From assembly GCA_052273485.1 (NCBI GenBank), contig DAVZID010000008.1, positions 8,206 to 72,205 on the forward strand: a DNA stretch of 64,000 nt. Reading direction: 5' to 3'. Source of the stretch: Anthropogastromicrobium sp052273485. GTDB lineage: Bacteria > Bacillota > Clostridia > Lachnospirales > Lachnospiraceae. The position numbers and the translations under genes are program-made. Below are positions 8,356 through 16,381 of the stretch, in pieces; the first letter of the stretch is position 1; every line of letters begins with the position of its first letter. Under the pieces are notes generated by a model. That model had not been told where the DNA came from and did not search any database. It saw nothing but the letters and a program-made list of their open reading frames with translations.

Positions 8356-9255
8356 ATGTCAGACTATTGCATTATTACAGATGGCTCCTGTGATCTGCCA
8401 AAGGATCTTGCAGCCAAAGAAAACATCACGGTAGTACCGTTTTATGTCTCATTTGATGAGAAGACCTATATGAAGGAAGGCATAGACATCGGCATTCGCG
8501 ATTTCTATCAGAAAATGGTCGATAATAAAAACGTCTTTCCAAAGTCCTCTTTGCCATCCGTACAGGACTATATCGAGGCATTTGAGCCAATTTTAAAGCA
8601 AGGCAAGGGCATTGTCTGCATTTGCATTACCTCGAAGTTTAGTGGGTCTGTGCAGTCTGCAACAAATGCAAAAAACATTCTTTTAGAGACGTATCCGGAT
8701 GCGAAAATTGAAGTCATTGATTCGATGGTTAACACAGTTTTACAGGGACTGTTTGTGCTTCAGGCAGCAAAGATGTGCAACAGTGGCGTGCCGATGGACG
8801 CTTGCGTAAAGGAACTTCTTTCCATTCGAGAGAGTGGCCGAATCTTCTTCACCATCGGAAACATTGATTATTTAAAGCATGGCGGACGTATCGGAAAGCT
8901 GTCCGGTCTTGCTGCATCCGTACTTGGCATTAAGCCGTTAATCACCTTAAAGGATGGCGAAATTTATAACTCTGGTATCAGCAGAAGCAGAAAGGCATCT
9001 CAGGTCAAGGTAATTGAACTGTTAAAGCAGTATATCAAGGAAGAAACTATTGATATGAAGAAATGGCAGCTTTGCGTTGGATTTGGTTACGATTATGACG
9101 AGGCAGTTGCATTCCAAAGGCAAGCGGTTGACTCACTTGGCGGGCTGATCACCGAAAAGGATTGTCCGATTTTCCAGATTGGAGCAACAATTGGTGTTCA
9201 TACGGGTCCGTATCCGCTTGGATTTGGAATTATTAAAAAGCAGACATTGTGTTAA
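8356..9255 (+). CDS. DegV family fatty-acid-binding protein
   Basis: DegV/FakB-type protein (299 aa). Characterised relatives hold a fatty acid and present it to the kinase FakA for phosphorylation; no fakA is in this window. The N-terminal domain starts YCIITDGSCDLP, with conserved S/T-rich loops SSLPSVQDY and ITSKFSGSVQSA that bind the carboxylate, and the C-terminal half carries GNIDYLKHGGRIGKLSG, typical of the family. The reading frame is open back to 8194 and would add 54 very basic residues. I prefer ATG 8356 because it has an AAAGG site, matches the family N-terminus, and the likely promoter lies inside the extension. The gene ends at a strong terminator. Confidence 0.92.
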   Translation: MSDYCIITDGSCDLPKDLAAKENITVVPFYVSFDEKTYMKEGIDIGIRDFYQKMVDNKNVFPKSSLPSVQDYIEAFEPILKQGKGIVCICITSKFSGSVQSATNAKNILLETYPDAKIEVIDSMVNTVLQGLFVLQAAKMCNSGVPMDACVKELLSIRESGRIFFTIGNIDYLKHGGRIGKLSGLAASVLGIKPLITLKDGEIYNSGISRSRKASQVKVIELLKQYIKEETIDMKKWQLCVGFGYDYDEAVAFQRQAVDSLGGLITEKDCPIFQIGATIGVHTGPYPLGFGIIKKQTLC

Positions 9256-9297
9256 AACGATACGAAAATGGTGTTAAAATACTGTTGAAAAAATAGG

Positions 9298-9335
9298 CCC
9301 AGGCCATGGGGATTACCATGGTCTGGGATTTTTTA
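9298..9335 (+). terminator. Intrinsic terminator of degV
   Basis: CCCAGGCCATGG (9298-9309) pairs with CCATGGTCTGGG (9316-9327) around a 6-nt loop and is followed by ATTTTTT. The 3' arm also encodes the last codons of the convergent HD-domain gene. Confidence 0.92.
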
Positions 9336-9834
9336 TGTCATATGGATAATGAATGCTATTAAAAAATTGCTCAGACATATGAAAGGTTTCGGCAAGCGCG
9401 CAAGCCTTGTCAGCTAGACATACAAGCCATGCTTCACGGCAGGTCGGTGGTACCGGGGTCAGTGGAAACATATGGCGCAGGATAATATTTTGCGTGCGCG
9501 AGCTTAAATTCCAGTCCGCGTTTGCATTTACAAGTGCGCGCTTTGGATGCGTAAAGCCATGCAAGCGATGGCTTGGATCCTTCTCGTGCCAGTCATAGAG
9601 AAAATAGTCGTGTAAAAATGCGCCCATCAGTAGACTCTGCTTGGAAACAGACAAATGCAGTCGATACGAAAACCATAAGCTTACGTAGGCAACGGCAACA
9701 CAATGGCTGTAAACACTGGTGTCGCCGTGTTGAATAAACTGCTTTGTTTTGGAAAATTGTCCGGAGTTACTAATGTAACGAAAGAAATCATTGAAATAAC
9801 GGTCTCTGGCCGGTCTGCTGTGCATACTGCTCAT
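9313..9834 (-). CDS. HD-domain protein
   Basis: Small protein (173 aa) with an HD-type metal-dependent phosphohydrolase signature: YSHCVAVAY (first His), FLHDYFLYDW (the HD pair), a later His in ILRHMFPLTP, and LADKACAL near residue 145 (the second Asp). The spacing matches stand-alone HD hydrolases. The substrate (nucleotide or phospho-ester) is not predictable. AGAAAGGA lies 7 nt before the ATG at 9834. Its last five residues, NPRPW, are written in the stem of the degV terminator, so its C-terminus may be a by-product of the convergent arrangement. Confidence 0.8.
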   Translation of the reverse strand: MSSMHSRPARDRYFNDFFRYISNSGQFSKTKQFIQHGDTSVYSHCVAVAYVSLWFSYRLHLSVSKQSLLMGAFLHDYFLYDWHEKDPSHRLHGFTHPKRALVNANADWNLSSRTQNIILRHMFPLTPVPPTCREAWLVCLADKACALAETFHMSEQFFNSIHYPYDIKNPRPW

Positions 9835-9922
9835 GTGTTTGTCCTTTCTGATAGTTGTTTGCTGCCACTATTATAGCGAAGCAAAAGCAAAAATGCAACC
9901 GTTAATAAAATAAGATATCCCA

Positions 9923-9951
9923 TTGAAAACCACAAGTTGCTATGATATACT
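9923..9951 (+). promoter_or_regulatory. Promoter for glucokinase gene
   Basis: TTGAAA (9923-9928), 17-nt spacer, TATACT (9946-9951). It gives a leader of about 70 nt before the start at 10028. Confidence 0.65.
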
Positions 9952-10027
9952 TTTAACAAACATAAGCGGCAGCAAAACAAAAGCAATTATGCGCTGTGGC
10001 GAAAACAAAACGACATGGAGGATGAAA

Positions 10028-10969
10028 ATGAAAAAGTATTGTTTTGGAATTGATGTAGGCGGAACTACCGTAAAGCTTGGTCTTTTTACGACAGAGGGTG
10101 AGCTTCTTGACAAGTGGGAAATCCCAACAAGAAAGGAAGAGGGCGGCGCGCATATTCTGGGTGATATTGCGGCATCAGTGGAGAGTAAGCTTGCTGAGAA
10201 GAAGATCGCAAAGGAAGATGTTGCCGGAGCAGGCATTGGTGTTCCAGGACCGACCATGGATAATGGTTACGTATCAGTCTGTGTAAACTTAGGCTGGAAG
10301 GACAAGAACCCGGCCAAGGAGTTATCCGCACTGTTATCCATTCCGGTAAAAGCTGGAAATGATGCAAACGTTGCAGCACTTGGCGAGATGTGGAAGGGCG
10401 GCGGCGAAGGCTACTTAGACGTTGTTCTTCTGACACTTGGAACTGGTGTTGGCGGTGGAATCATCATGAATGGCGAGATCGCACCAAGCCACAGAGGATT
10501 AGGCGGTGAGCTGGGTCATATCACTGTAAATCCAGACGAGGAGGCTGCCTGCAACTGTGGAAACCATGGATGTCTGGAGCAGTACGCATCTGCAACTGGC
10601 GTTGTTCGTATCGCAAAGAAACTTCTTGCAGCAAGCGATGAAGCTTCCGCACTTCGCGCATTCGAGAATGTTACGGCAAAGGATGTATTCGATGCAGCAA
10701 AGGAAGAGGATGCTCTTGCACTTCAGGCAGTAGAGACACTTGGAAAGTATCTTGGACAGGTAATTGCAACTGTTGCACTGACCGTTGACCCAGATGTATT
10801 TGTTATCGGCGGCGGAGTATCAAAGGCTGGCCAGATTCTGATTGATGTGATCACAAAGTATTATCACAAGTTTGCAACTATCGCAGGAGACAACAAGGTG
10901 CCGATCGTTTTGGCAAAGCTTGGAAACGATGCAGGTATCTATGGTGCTGCAAAGATGGTATTAAAGTAA
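10028..10969 (+). CDS. glcK: ROK family glucokinase
   Basis: ATP-dependent glucose kinase that feeds glycolysis (313 aa). Visible are the phosphate loop GIDVGGTTVKLGLF, GVPGP, the sugar-binding/catalytic GNDANVAALGE, the LGTGVGGGI loop, and the ROK zinc motif with GHITV followed by CNCGNHGCLEQYAS. These match Gram-positive GlcK more closely than NagC-type regulators, since no DNA-binding domain is present. GGAGG (10017-10021) sits 6 nt before ATG 10028; ATG 10022 is too close. The frame is open to 9923 but the promoter lies there. It is probably monocistronic, ending near the hairpin at 11031. Confidence 0.93.
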   Translation: MKKYCFGIDVGGTTVKLGLFTTEGELLDKWEIPTRKEEGGAHILGDIAASVESKLAEKKIAKEDVAGAGIGVPGPTMDNGYVSVCVNLGWKDKNPAKELSALLSIPVKAGNDANVAALGEMWKGGGEGYLDVVLLTLGTGVGGGIIMNGEIAPSHRGLGGELGHITVNPDEEAACNCGNHGCLEQYASATGVVRIAKKLLAASDEASALRAFENVTAKDVFDAAKEEDALALQAVETLGKYLGQVIATVALTVDPDVFVIGGGVSKAGQILIDVITKYYHKFATIAGDNKVPIVLAKLGNDAGIYGAAKMVLK

Positions 10970-10990
10970 AGTCGTAAAAAAGTAAATAGA

Positions 10991-11032
10991 ATACGAAAAG
11001 CGAGAGAATAAATAAAAATACGAAAAGCGAGA
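10991..11032 (+). repeat. Two direct 15-bp repeats after glcK
   Basis: ATACGAAAAGCGAGA occurs at 10991-11005 and again at 11018-11032, directly before the terminator hairpin. Probably a local duplication; no function is evident. Confidence 0.6.
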
Positions 11033-11057
11033 AGCCATGGGGAATCCCCGTGGCTTC
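11031..11057 (+). terminator. Strong hairpin between glcK and the ABC transporter gene
   Basis: GAAGCCATGGGG and CCCCGTGGCTTC form a 12-bp stem with a 3-nt loop. The T-run is weak (CCTGTT), so it may terminate only partly or may act as a processing or attenuation site for the next gene. Confidence 0.65.
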
Positions 11058-11091
11058 CCTGTTAAACGTAGTGAGAGAAAAAGAGAATATC

Positions 11092-12840
11092 ATGAATAAA
11101 AAAGAAAACAAATGGAAAAAATTTGCGCACTATTATAAGCCATATCTGGGAAGCTTTGCAGCCGACATGTTTTTTGCAATCATGGGAGCTGTGGTAACGC
11201 TTGTCATTCCAATGATAGTGCGCTATATCACAGGCACGGTTATCTATGAGGAGCCGGATCAGGCATTAAAAGAGATCGCCGTGTTAGCTATTGTCATGCT
11301 TGGTCTGGTAGCGGTTGAGTTTATCTGCAACTATTTTATTGCAACAGTCGGTCACAACATGGGTGCCAAGATGGAAACCGACATGCGAACCGAGATCTTT
11401 GACCATTATCAGAAGCTGTCCTTTAGCTTCTTTGATAATCAAAAGGTCGGACAGTTAATGTCAAGAGTCACGAATGACCTATTTGATATTAGTGAGCTGT
11501 TCCATCATGGTCCGGAGGATGTGGTGATCTCCATCATCAAATTTGTCGGAACCATGATTATTTTAATGAATATTCATACCGGACTTGCACTGTGTGCAGC
11601 GGCAGTTCTTCCGTTTATGCTTGCATTTGCTTATATCTACAATGGAAAATTAAAGCGTGCCTTCAAGCGAAACCGTGACCGCATTGCCGATATCAATGCA
11701 CAGATCGAAGATAGCCTTTCTGGTGTTCGTGTTGTCAAAAGCTTCGGAAACGAAGAGGCTGAGATGGGCAAATTTCAGGATGGAAATCATGCATTTTTGG
11801 AGAGTAAAAAAGCATCCTATAAGATCATGGGTATCTATAACTCCGGTATGGGCGTGTTCACGACACTTGTGACCATCGTGGTTGTCTCTGCCGGTGCTGT
11901 TTTTTTAACAAAGAAGACACTCGAGGTATCGGATCTCGTTACCTTTATGCTCTATATCAATAACTTTACTGACCCAATCAAGCGTCTCGTCAGTTTCACC
12001 GAGCAGTTTCAAAATGGTGCTTCCGGTTATGAGCGTTTCCTTGAGATCATGAATGTCGAGCCAGATATCGTCGACGACAAACATGCAGTAGATGCAGGTA
12101 CCTTACAAGGAAACATTGCCTTTAAAGACGTTGGATTCCACTATGTGGATACCGATACCAACGTATTGTCTCATCTGACACTTGATATTAAAGCGGGCGA
12201 GTATGTAGCACTTGTCGGTTCCTCTGGTGCCGGAAAGACAACCATGTGCAGTTTGATTCCGCGTTTCTACGATGTAAGCGCCGGTGAGATCGACATCGAC
12301 GGCATGGATATTCGAAAAATGACACAGAAAAGCCTGCGACGCAACATCGGAATTGTGCAGCAGGATGTCTATCTGTTTGCTGGAACGGTAAAAGACAACA
12401 TTCGTTATGGAAAACCGGATGCAACCGATGAGGAAATTATCGCAGCGGCTAAGAATGCCAACGCACACGAATTTATCATGCAGCTGCCGGACGGTTATAA
12501 TACCGATATCGGACAGCGTGGAGTGAAGCTTTCCGGCGGACAAAAGCAGCGATTATCGCTTGCCCGTGTATTCTTAAAGAATCCGCCGATTTTAATCTTT
12601 GATGAGGCCACTTCCGCACTCGATAACGAGAGTGAAAAAATCGTTCAGGATTCCCTCGAGCATCTGGCAAAGAACCGCACAACACTCGTCATCGCACATC
12701 GCCTCTCCACGATTCGAAATGCAAAGCGAATCCTTGTTTTGACTGAAAATGGCATTGCAGAGGAAGGTACGCACGAGGAACTCATGGCGAAGAATGGTGT
12801 TTACGCGAACTTTTATCACATCCAGGGTGTGACTGCATAA
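11092..12840 (+). CDS. ABC half-transporter, fused permease and ATPase
   Basis: Exporter-type ABC protein of 582 aa that would act as a homodimer in the membrane. An N-terminal six-helix permease domain (about 15-320, including the coupling segment after SFGNEEAEMGKF) is followed by the ATPase: Walker A GSSGAGKTT, Q-loop QQDVYLF, signature LSGGQKQR, Walker B ILIFDEATSALD and H-loop IAHRLST. Substrate is unknown; relatives export lipids, peptides or drugs. ATG 11092 is the best start; GTG codons at 11050 and 11071 are upstream alternatives and no site has a strong ribosome-binding sequence. It stands alone, without an obvious partner half-transporter. Confidence 0.9.
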   Translation: MNKKENKWKKFAHYYKPYLGSFAADMFFAIMGAVVTLVIPMIVRYITGTVIYEEPDQALKEIAVLAIVMLGLVAVEFICNYFIATVGHNMGAKMETDMRTEIFDHYQKLSFSFFDNQKVGQLMSRVTNDLFDISELFHHGPEDVVISIIKFVGTMIILMNIHTGLALCAAAVLPFMLAFAYIYNGKLKRAFKRNRDRIADINAQIEDSLSGVRVVKSFGNEEAEMGKFQDGNHAFLESKKASYKIMGIYNSGMGVFTTLVTIVVVSAGAVFLTKKTLEVSDLVTFMLYINNFTDPIKRLVSFTEQFQNGASGYERFLEIMNVEPDIVDDKHAVDAGTLQGNIAFKDVGFHYVDTDTNVLSHLTLDIKAGEYVALVGSSGAGKTTMCSLIPRFYDVSAGEIDIDGMDIRKMTQKSLRRNIGIVQQDVYLFAGTVKDNIRYGKPDATDEEIIAAAKNANAHEFIMQLPDGYNTDIGQRGVKLSGGQKQRLSLARVFLKNPPILIFDEATSALDNESEKIVQDSLEHLAKNRTTLVIAHRLSTIRNAKRILVLTENGIAEEGTHEELMAKNGVYANFYHIQGVTA

Positions 12841-12929
12841 AAACAACTAGATTTTTTCACAAAAGTGTGATAAACTTTTAAACAGTTCTTGCAGGAACGA
12901 AAACGCCTGCAAAGGAAAGGTGGTACACG

Positions 12930-13361
12930 ATGAGTCAGAAAAAGGTGGATAAGTATAAGGATTACAAGAAAAACCGCCGTGAGAATATCAAAAAGGAAAA
13001 GCGCAAAGAGCGCCTGACCATGGCAGCCATGTGGGGAGCAGTTGTTGTGTTTATCGCATGTGTAGGTGGTGCGATGGGCGTTTCCATCTATAATAAGTAT
13101 CAGGCAAAGCAGGCCGCACTTCCGACCTACGGTTCCACAAGTTTTCTTCTTTCTGATATGGCAAACATTCAGAAAGAGGATACAGAAGATCAGACTGAGA
13201 GCGAATCGAAAGAAGCTTCCTCTGAGGAGTCTTCTGAGTCTGAAACTTCATCCGACGAGGAGACTTCATCTGAGGCAGTAGCTTCTGAGGATGCTTCCGA
13301 AGCGGAAACACTCACACAGACAGAAAACGAAGAGACAGAGTCCGAGAGTGCACAAAATTAA
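12930..13361 (+). CDS. Single-pass membrane protein with acidic Ser/Glu-rich tail
   Basis: Unrecognised 143-aa protein. The first 30 residues are strongly basic (Lys/Arg-rich), followed by one membrane helix (about 31-54, MAAMWGAVVVFIACVGGAMG) and a low-complexity extracytoplasmic tail dominated by Ser, Glu and Thr. By the positive-inside rule the tail faces outward. This layout occurs in many small clostridial envelope proteins of unknown role, and the repeats give no functional hint. AAAGG-AAAGGTGG precedes the ATG, and a clear terminator follows. Confidence 0.8.
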   Translation: MSQKKVDKYKDYKKNRRENIKKEKRKERLTMAAMWGAVVVFIACVGGAMGVSIYNKYQAKQAALPTYGSTSFLLSDMANIQKEDTEDQTESESKEASSEESSESETSSDEETSSEAVASEDASEAETLTQTENEETESESAQN

Positions 13362-13372
13362 TCACAAAAATG

Positions 13373-13403
13373 GGCTTTGCATAAATTGTGCAGAGCCTTT
13401 TTT
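13373..13403 (+). terminator. Intrinsic terminator
   Basis: GGCTTTGCA pairs with TGCAGAGCC (one G-T) around a short loop and is followed by T6. It ends the membrane-protein transcript. Confidence 0.9.
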
Positions 13404-13436
13404 GCTTGTGAACCTATGAACAAAAGGGGGCTTTGA

Positions 13437-13556
13437 ATGGGAAAACGGGATTTGGAAGAAATATACAAAAAAGAAAACCAGACAAAGAGGAGGCCCCGGT
13501 ATCTTGAGGGAGATGACCGGGGCGATTATGAAAAACACTATATGCAAAATGGATAA
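13437..13556 (+). CDS. Small ORF, 39 residues, charged
   Basis: ATG 13437 to TAA 13554-13556 encodes a 39-residue peptide beginning MGKRDLEEIYKKENQ and ending YEKHYMQNG. The reason to call it is the strong ribosome site AAGGGGG (13424-13430), 6 nt before the ATG, after a terminator and in otherwise empty DNA. The product is highly charged with no membrane segment; the central RRPRY is basic and GDDRGDY acidic. I recognise no family. It may be co-transcribed with the pyrophosphatase gene about 100 bp downstream. Confidence 0.55.
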   Translation: MGKRDLEEIYKKENQTKRRPRYLEGDDRGDYEKHYMQNG

Positions 13557-13661
13557 AGAAAAGAAGAAATTTTCTTTTTCTTTATGTATAAAGTATAAAA
13601 ATCAGATGTGGCCTTAATATGAATGTACTGTAAACAAATTGTGAACAATGGAGGCAAAATG

Positions 13662-15326
13662 ATGGAAGAAAAAGAGGAAATGGCAAAAGTTTTTGTGGTA
13701 GGTCACCGAAATCCAGATACCGATTCGATTTGTTCGGCGATTTCTTATGCAAATTTAAAAAATGCAGCAAAAGATGGCAAAGAATACGCTGCCTGCCGGG
13801 CTGGACGTGTCAATGAGGAGACAAAATATGTGCTCGATTATTTTGGAATTTCGGAGCCGGAGCTTGTGGAGGATGTGCGCACGCAGGTAAGAGATATTGA
13901 TTTTCGAAGAACACCGGGTGTTCAGCGAAATATTTCCTTGAAGACTGCATGGCGTATTATGAAGGATGAGCATGTCGTAACCGTTCCTGTTGTAAATAGA
14001 AAGCGCTTGGAGGGTGTGCTTACTGTCAGTGATATTACGGATTCCTTTATGGAGGCCTATGACAGTGAAATTTTGTCGACTGCACACACACGCTACAGCA
14101 ACATCGTCGACACACTTGAGGGTACGCTTTTAATTGGAGATGAGAAAGCTTACTATACAAAGGGAAAGGTACTTGTCGCCGCAGCGAATCCGGATCTGAT
14201 GGAGAGCTATATCAGCAAGCATGACTTAGTAATTTTGGGAAATCGTTACGAGTCTCAGCTGTGTGCGATCGAGATGGAGGCAGACTGTATTGTTGTCTGC
14301 GAGGGTGCGCCTGTATCTTTGACAATCCGTAAGCTCGCACAGGAGCGCGGCTGTACGGTCATCAGTACACCATTTGACACCTTCACAGCAGCGCGTTTCA
14401 TCAATCAGAGTATGCCGATCAGCTATTTTATGAAGCGCGATCATCTGATTACCTTCGAGGAGGATGAGTTTATCGACGATATTCGCGATACGATGGCATC
14501 GGTTCGTCACCGTGACTTCCCGATTATCAATAGCCAGGGTCAGTATTTGGGCACAATTTCTCGTAGAAATTTGCTTGGTGCAAAGAAAAAGCAGGTTATT
14601 CTTGTCGATCATAACGAGAGCGGACAGGCTGTGCGCGGTATTCAGGATGCACAGATTCTTGAGATTATCGACCATCATCGCCTAGGCACAATTGAGACGA
14701 TGACACCTGTTTATTTTCGAAATCAGCCGCTTGGCTGCACCGCGACTATTATTTATCAGATGTATCAGGAGCAGAATATTCCAATCAGCAGAGAGATTGC
14801 AGGACTTTTATGTGGTGCGATTATCTCTGATACGCTGTTGTTCCGTTCTCCGACCTGTACGGCAATTGACCGTATGGTGGCAGAAAAACTTGGCATGATT
14901 GCAAAGATTGATCTGGAAAGCTTTGCAAAGGAAATGTTTGCGGCAGGCAGCAATTTAAAGAACAAGACAGAAGAGCAGATTTTCTTCCAGGATTATAAGC
15001 GTTTTACGATGGAATCGCTTGAAGTCGGTGTGGCACAGATCAGCTCTATGAATCCGGATGAGCTTTCCGAGCTGTGCAATCGTATGCCAGCGTATCTTGA
15101 GAACGCAGCTGAGCAGCAGAAGGTTGACATGATCTTTATGATGCTCACGAGTATTATCGATGAGAGTACGACGCTTCTTTGCTATGGAAAGAACTGTGAG
15201 AAGATCATTTCGTATGCATTTTCAAAGGAGCTTACCGACGGAAAGGTAGAGCTTCCGGGTGTGGTATCCAGAAAGAAGCAGCTTGTGCCGGCACTGATGA
15301 CGGGCATTCAGATGATGATGCAATAA
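13662..15326 (+). CDS. ppaC: CBS-domain family II (Mn-dependent) inorganic pyrophosphatase
   Basis: Hydrolyses pyrophosphate to phosphate in the cytoplasm. The DHH core is split by a regulatory insert: the N-terminal part has GHRNPDTDSICSAI, then a CBS domain (about 70-125), a DRTGG-like segment (about 130-240), a second CBS (about 245-305, HRDFPIINSQGQYLG), then the DHH part with VDHNE, IIDHHRLG and the C-terminal DHHA2 domain ending GVVSRKKQLVP. At 554 aa this is the nucleotide-regulated long form found in Clostridia; AMP/ADP inhibition and diadenosine polyphosphate activation are known for the family. GGAGG at 13650-13654 favours ATG 13662 over 13659 or the open frame back to 13623. Confidence 0.93.
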   Translation: MEEKEEMAKVFVVGHRNPDTDSICSAISYANLKNAAKDGKEYAACRAGRVNEETKYVLDYFGISEPELVEDVRTQVRDIDFRRTPGVQRNISLKTAWRIMKDEHVVTVPVVNRKRLEGVLTVSDITDSFMEAYDSEILSTAHTRYSNIVDTLEGTLLIGDEKAYYTKGKVLVAAANPDLMESYISKHDLVILGNRYESQLCAIEMEADCIVVCEGAPVSLTIRKLAQERGCTVISTPFDTFTAARFINQSMPISYFMKRDHLITFEEDEFIDDIRDTMASVRHRDFPIINSQGQYLGTISRRNLLGAKKKQVILVDHNESGQAVRGIQDAQILEIIDHHRLGTIETMTPVYFRNQPLGCTATIIYQMYQEQNIPISREIAGLLCGAIISDTLLFRSPTCTAIDRMVAEKLGMIAKIDLESFAKEMFAAGSNLKNKTEEQIFFQDYKRFTMESLEVGVAQISSMNPDELSELCNRMPAYLENAAEQQKVDMIFMMLTSIIDESTTLLCYGKNCEKIISYAFSKELTDGKVELPGVVSRKKQLVPALMTGIQMMMQ

Positions 15327-15361
15327 TCAAAAAAGTAAGAGAAAGTGAGCAAATAAGAATA

Positions 15362-15943
15362 ATGAGCAAGCAAATTTGGAAGCCAGGAAACATGCTGTAC
15401 CCGGTACCAGCTGTCCTTGTCAGCACGGCAGACAGCACAGGAAAGGACAATTTAATTACCATCGCGTGGACCGGAACCGTGTGTTCCGATCCGGCGATGA
15501 CCTACATTTCCGTGAGAAAAGAGCGTTATTCTCACCATATGTTAAAAGAGAGCGGTGAGTTTGTCATTAATTTAGTGTCGAAGGATATCTGCAAAGCGGC
15601 TGATTTTTGTGGCGTGCGCTCTGGTCGTGATCTGGATAAGTTTGAGGCAACTGGGCTGACAAGAGAAAAAGCATCCACTGTGAATGTTCCACTTGTAAAA
15701 GAAAGCCCAGTCAATATTGAGTGCAAGGTCACGCAGGTGCTTGAACTTGGAAGCCATGATATGTTTTTGGCGAAGGTGACAGCAGTGCAGGTTGATGAGT
15801 CATTACTTGATGAGAAGGGAAAGCTAGACTTAAATCGTGCAAAACTTGTCGCTTACTCACACGGAGAGTATCAGACCTTCGATCATATTTTAGGTACCTT
15901 TGGTTATAGTGTGAAAAAGAAAAAGGAAAAGAAAACACGATAA
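15362..15943 (+). CDS. Flavin reductase-like FMN-binding protein
   Basis: Split-barrel flavoprotein (193 aa). It begins with KPGNMLYPVPAVLVST and continues with the family motif TIAWTGTVCSDPAMTYISVRK, which shapes the FMN site, and FVINLVSKD. The C-terminus YSHGEYQTFDHILGTFGYS followed by a lysine-rich tail is common in clostridial members. Members reduce free flavin or act as small flavoprotein oxidoreductases; the physiological electron donor and acceptor are not predictable. It lies 35 bp after the pyrophosphatase gene in the same direction with a weak ribosome site, so they are probably co-transcribed. Confidence 0.87.
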   Translation: MSKQIWKPGNMLYPVPAVLVSTADSTGKDNLITIAWTGTVCSDPAMTYISVRKERYSHHMLKESGEFVINLVSKDICKAADFCGVRSGRDLDKFEATGLTREKASTVNVPLVKESPVNIECKVTQVLELGSHDMFLAKVTAVQVDESLLDEKGKLDLNRAKLVAYSHGEYQTFDHILGTFGYSVKKKKEKKTR

Positions 15944-16122
15944 TGCGATAATGCGGTGAATCGAAAGCACGACAGCAAAAAAAAGTGAACAGCGAAAGTG
16001 GGTTCGAGTGACATTCACGGTTATTCCATGATTTTGAACATATGTTTTAGAAAAAATATTACAAACTTGTTACAAAAATGTATTCCTTTTGCAATAAAAG
16101 TCATAAAGTTCTTCAGAAGAGG

Positions 16123-16150
16123 TTTACAAAGGCGAAAAGTATGTTATAAT
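16123..16150 (+). promoter_or_regulatory. Promoter for the murA leader
   Basis: TTTACA (16123-16128), 16-nt spacer, TATAAT (16145-16150). The predicted start near 16156 gives a leader of about 225 nt before the murA ATG. Confidence 0.7.
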
Positions 16151-16155
16151 GAAAC

Positions 16156-16332
16156 AGACTTGATAAAATAGGCAAGTCATAATCAGGTTTAATTCGTCAT
16201 ATTGCACGAAATGCTTAATGCTTAAAATATATAAACGAAAATCGAAGACAAAGATAAGCTGAATTGCCAATGGAAAACAGGTGGCAGCAGTTCCTGCAGC
16301 TAGCGTGAAGTCATTTCATGCTGGTGTTTTTT
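16156..16332 (+). promoter_or_regulatory. Attenuator-like leader of murA
   Basis: Untranslated leader that ends in an intrinsic terminator located before the gene: CTAGCGTGAA (16300-16309) pairs with TTCATGCTGG (16315-16324), followed by a run with T6. Upstream are possible helices GACTTG/CAAGTC (about 16158-16178) and GGCAA/TTGCC (16171-16175 with 16264-16268), and alternative pairings around GCAGCAGTTCCTGCAGC. A terminator inside a leader implies conditional read-through into murA. I could not match it to a known riboswitch consensus; a cyclic-di-GMP aptamer was considered and did not fit. Confidence 0.55.
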
Positions 16333-16381
16333 CAGCATATCAGACTCCAAAAAAGTTACTGTTCACGGGAGATAGGAATAT

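Noticed and set aside
16156..16332. Cyclic-di-GMP (GEMM) riboswitch before murA
   Set aside because: GGCAA...TTGCC pairing and an AAAGATAAGCTGAATTGCC-like segment recall it faintly, but the GGACGCAAAGC core and tetraloop-receptor pattern are missing.
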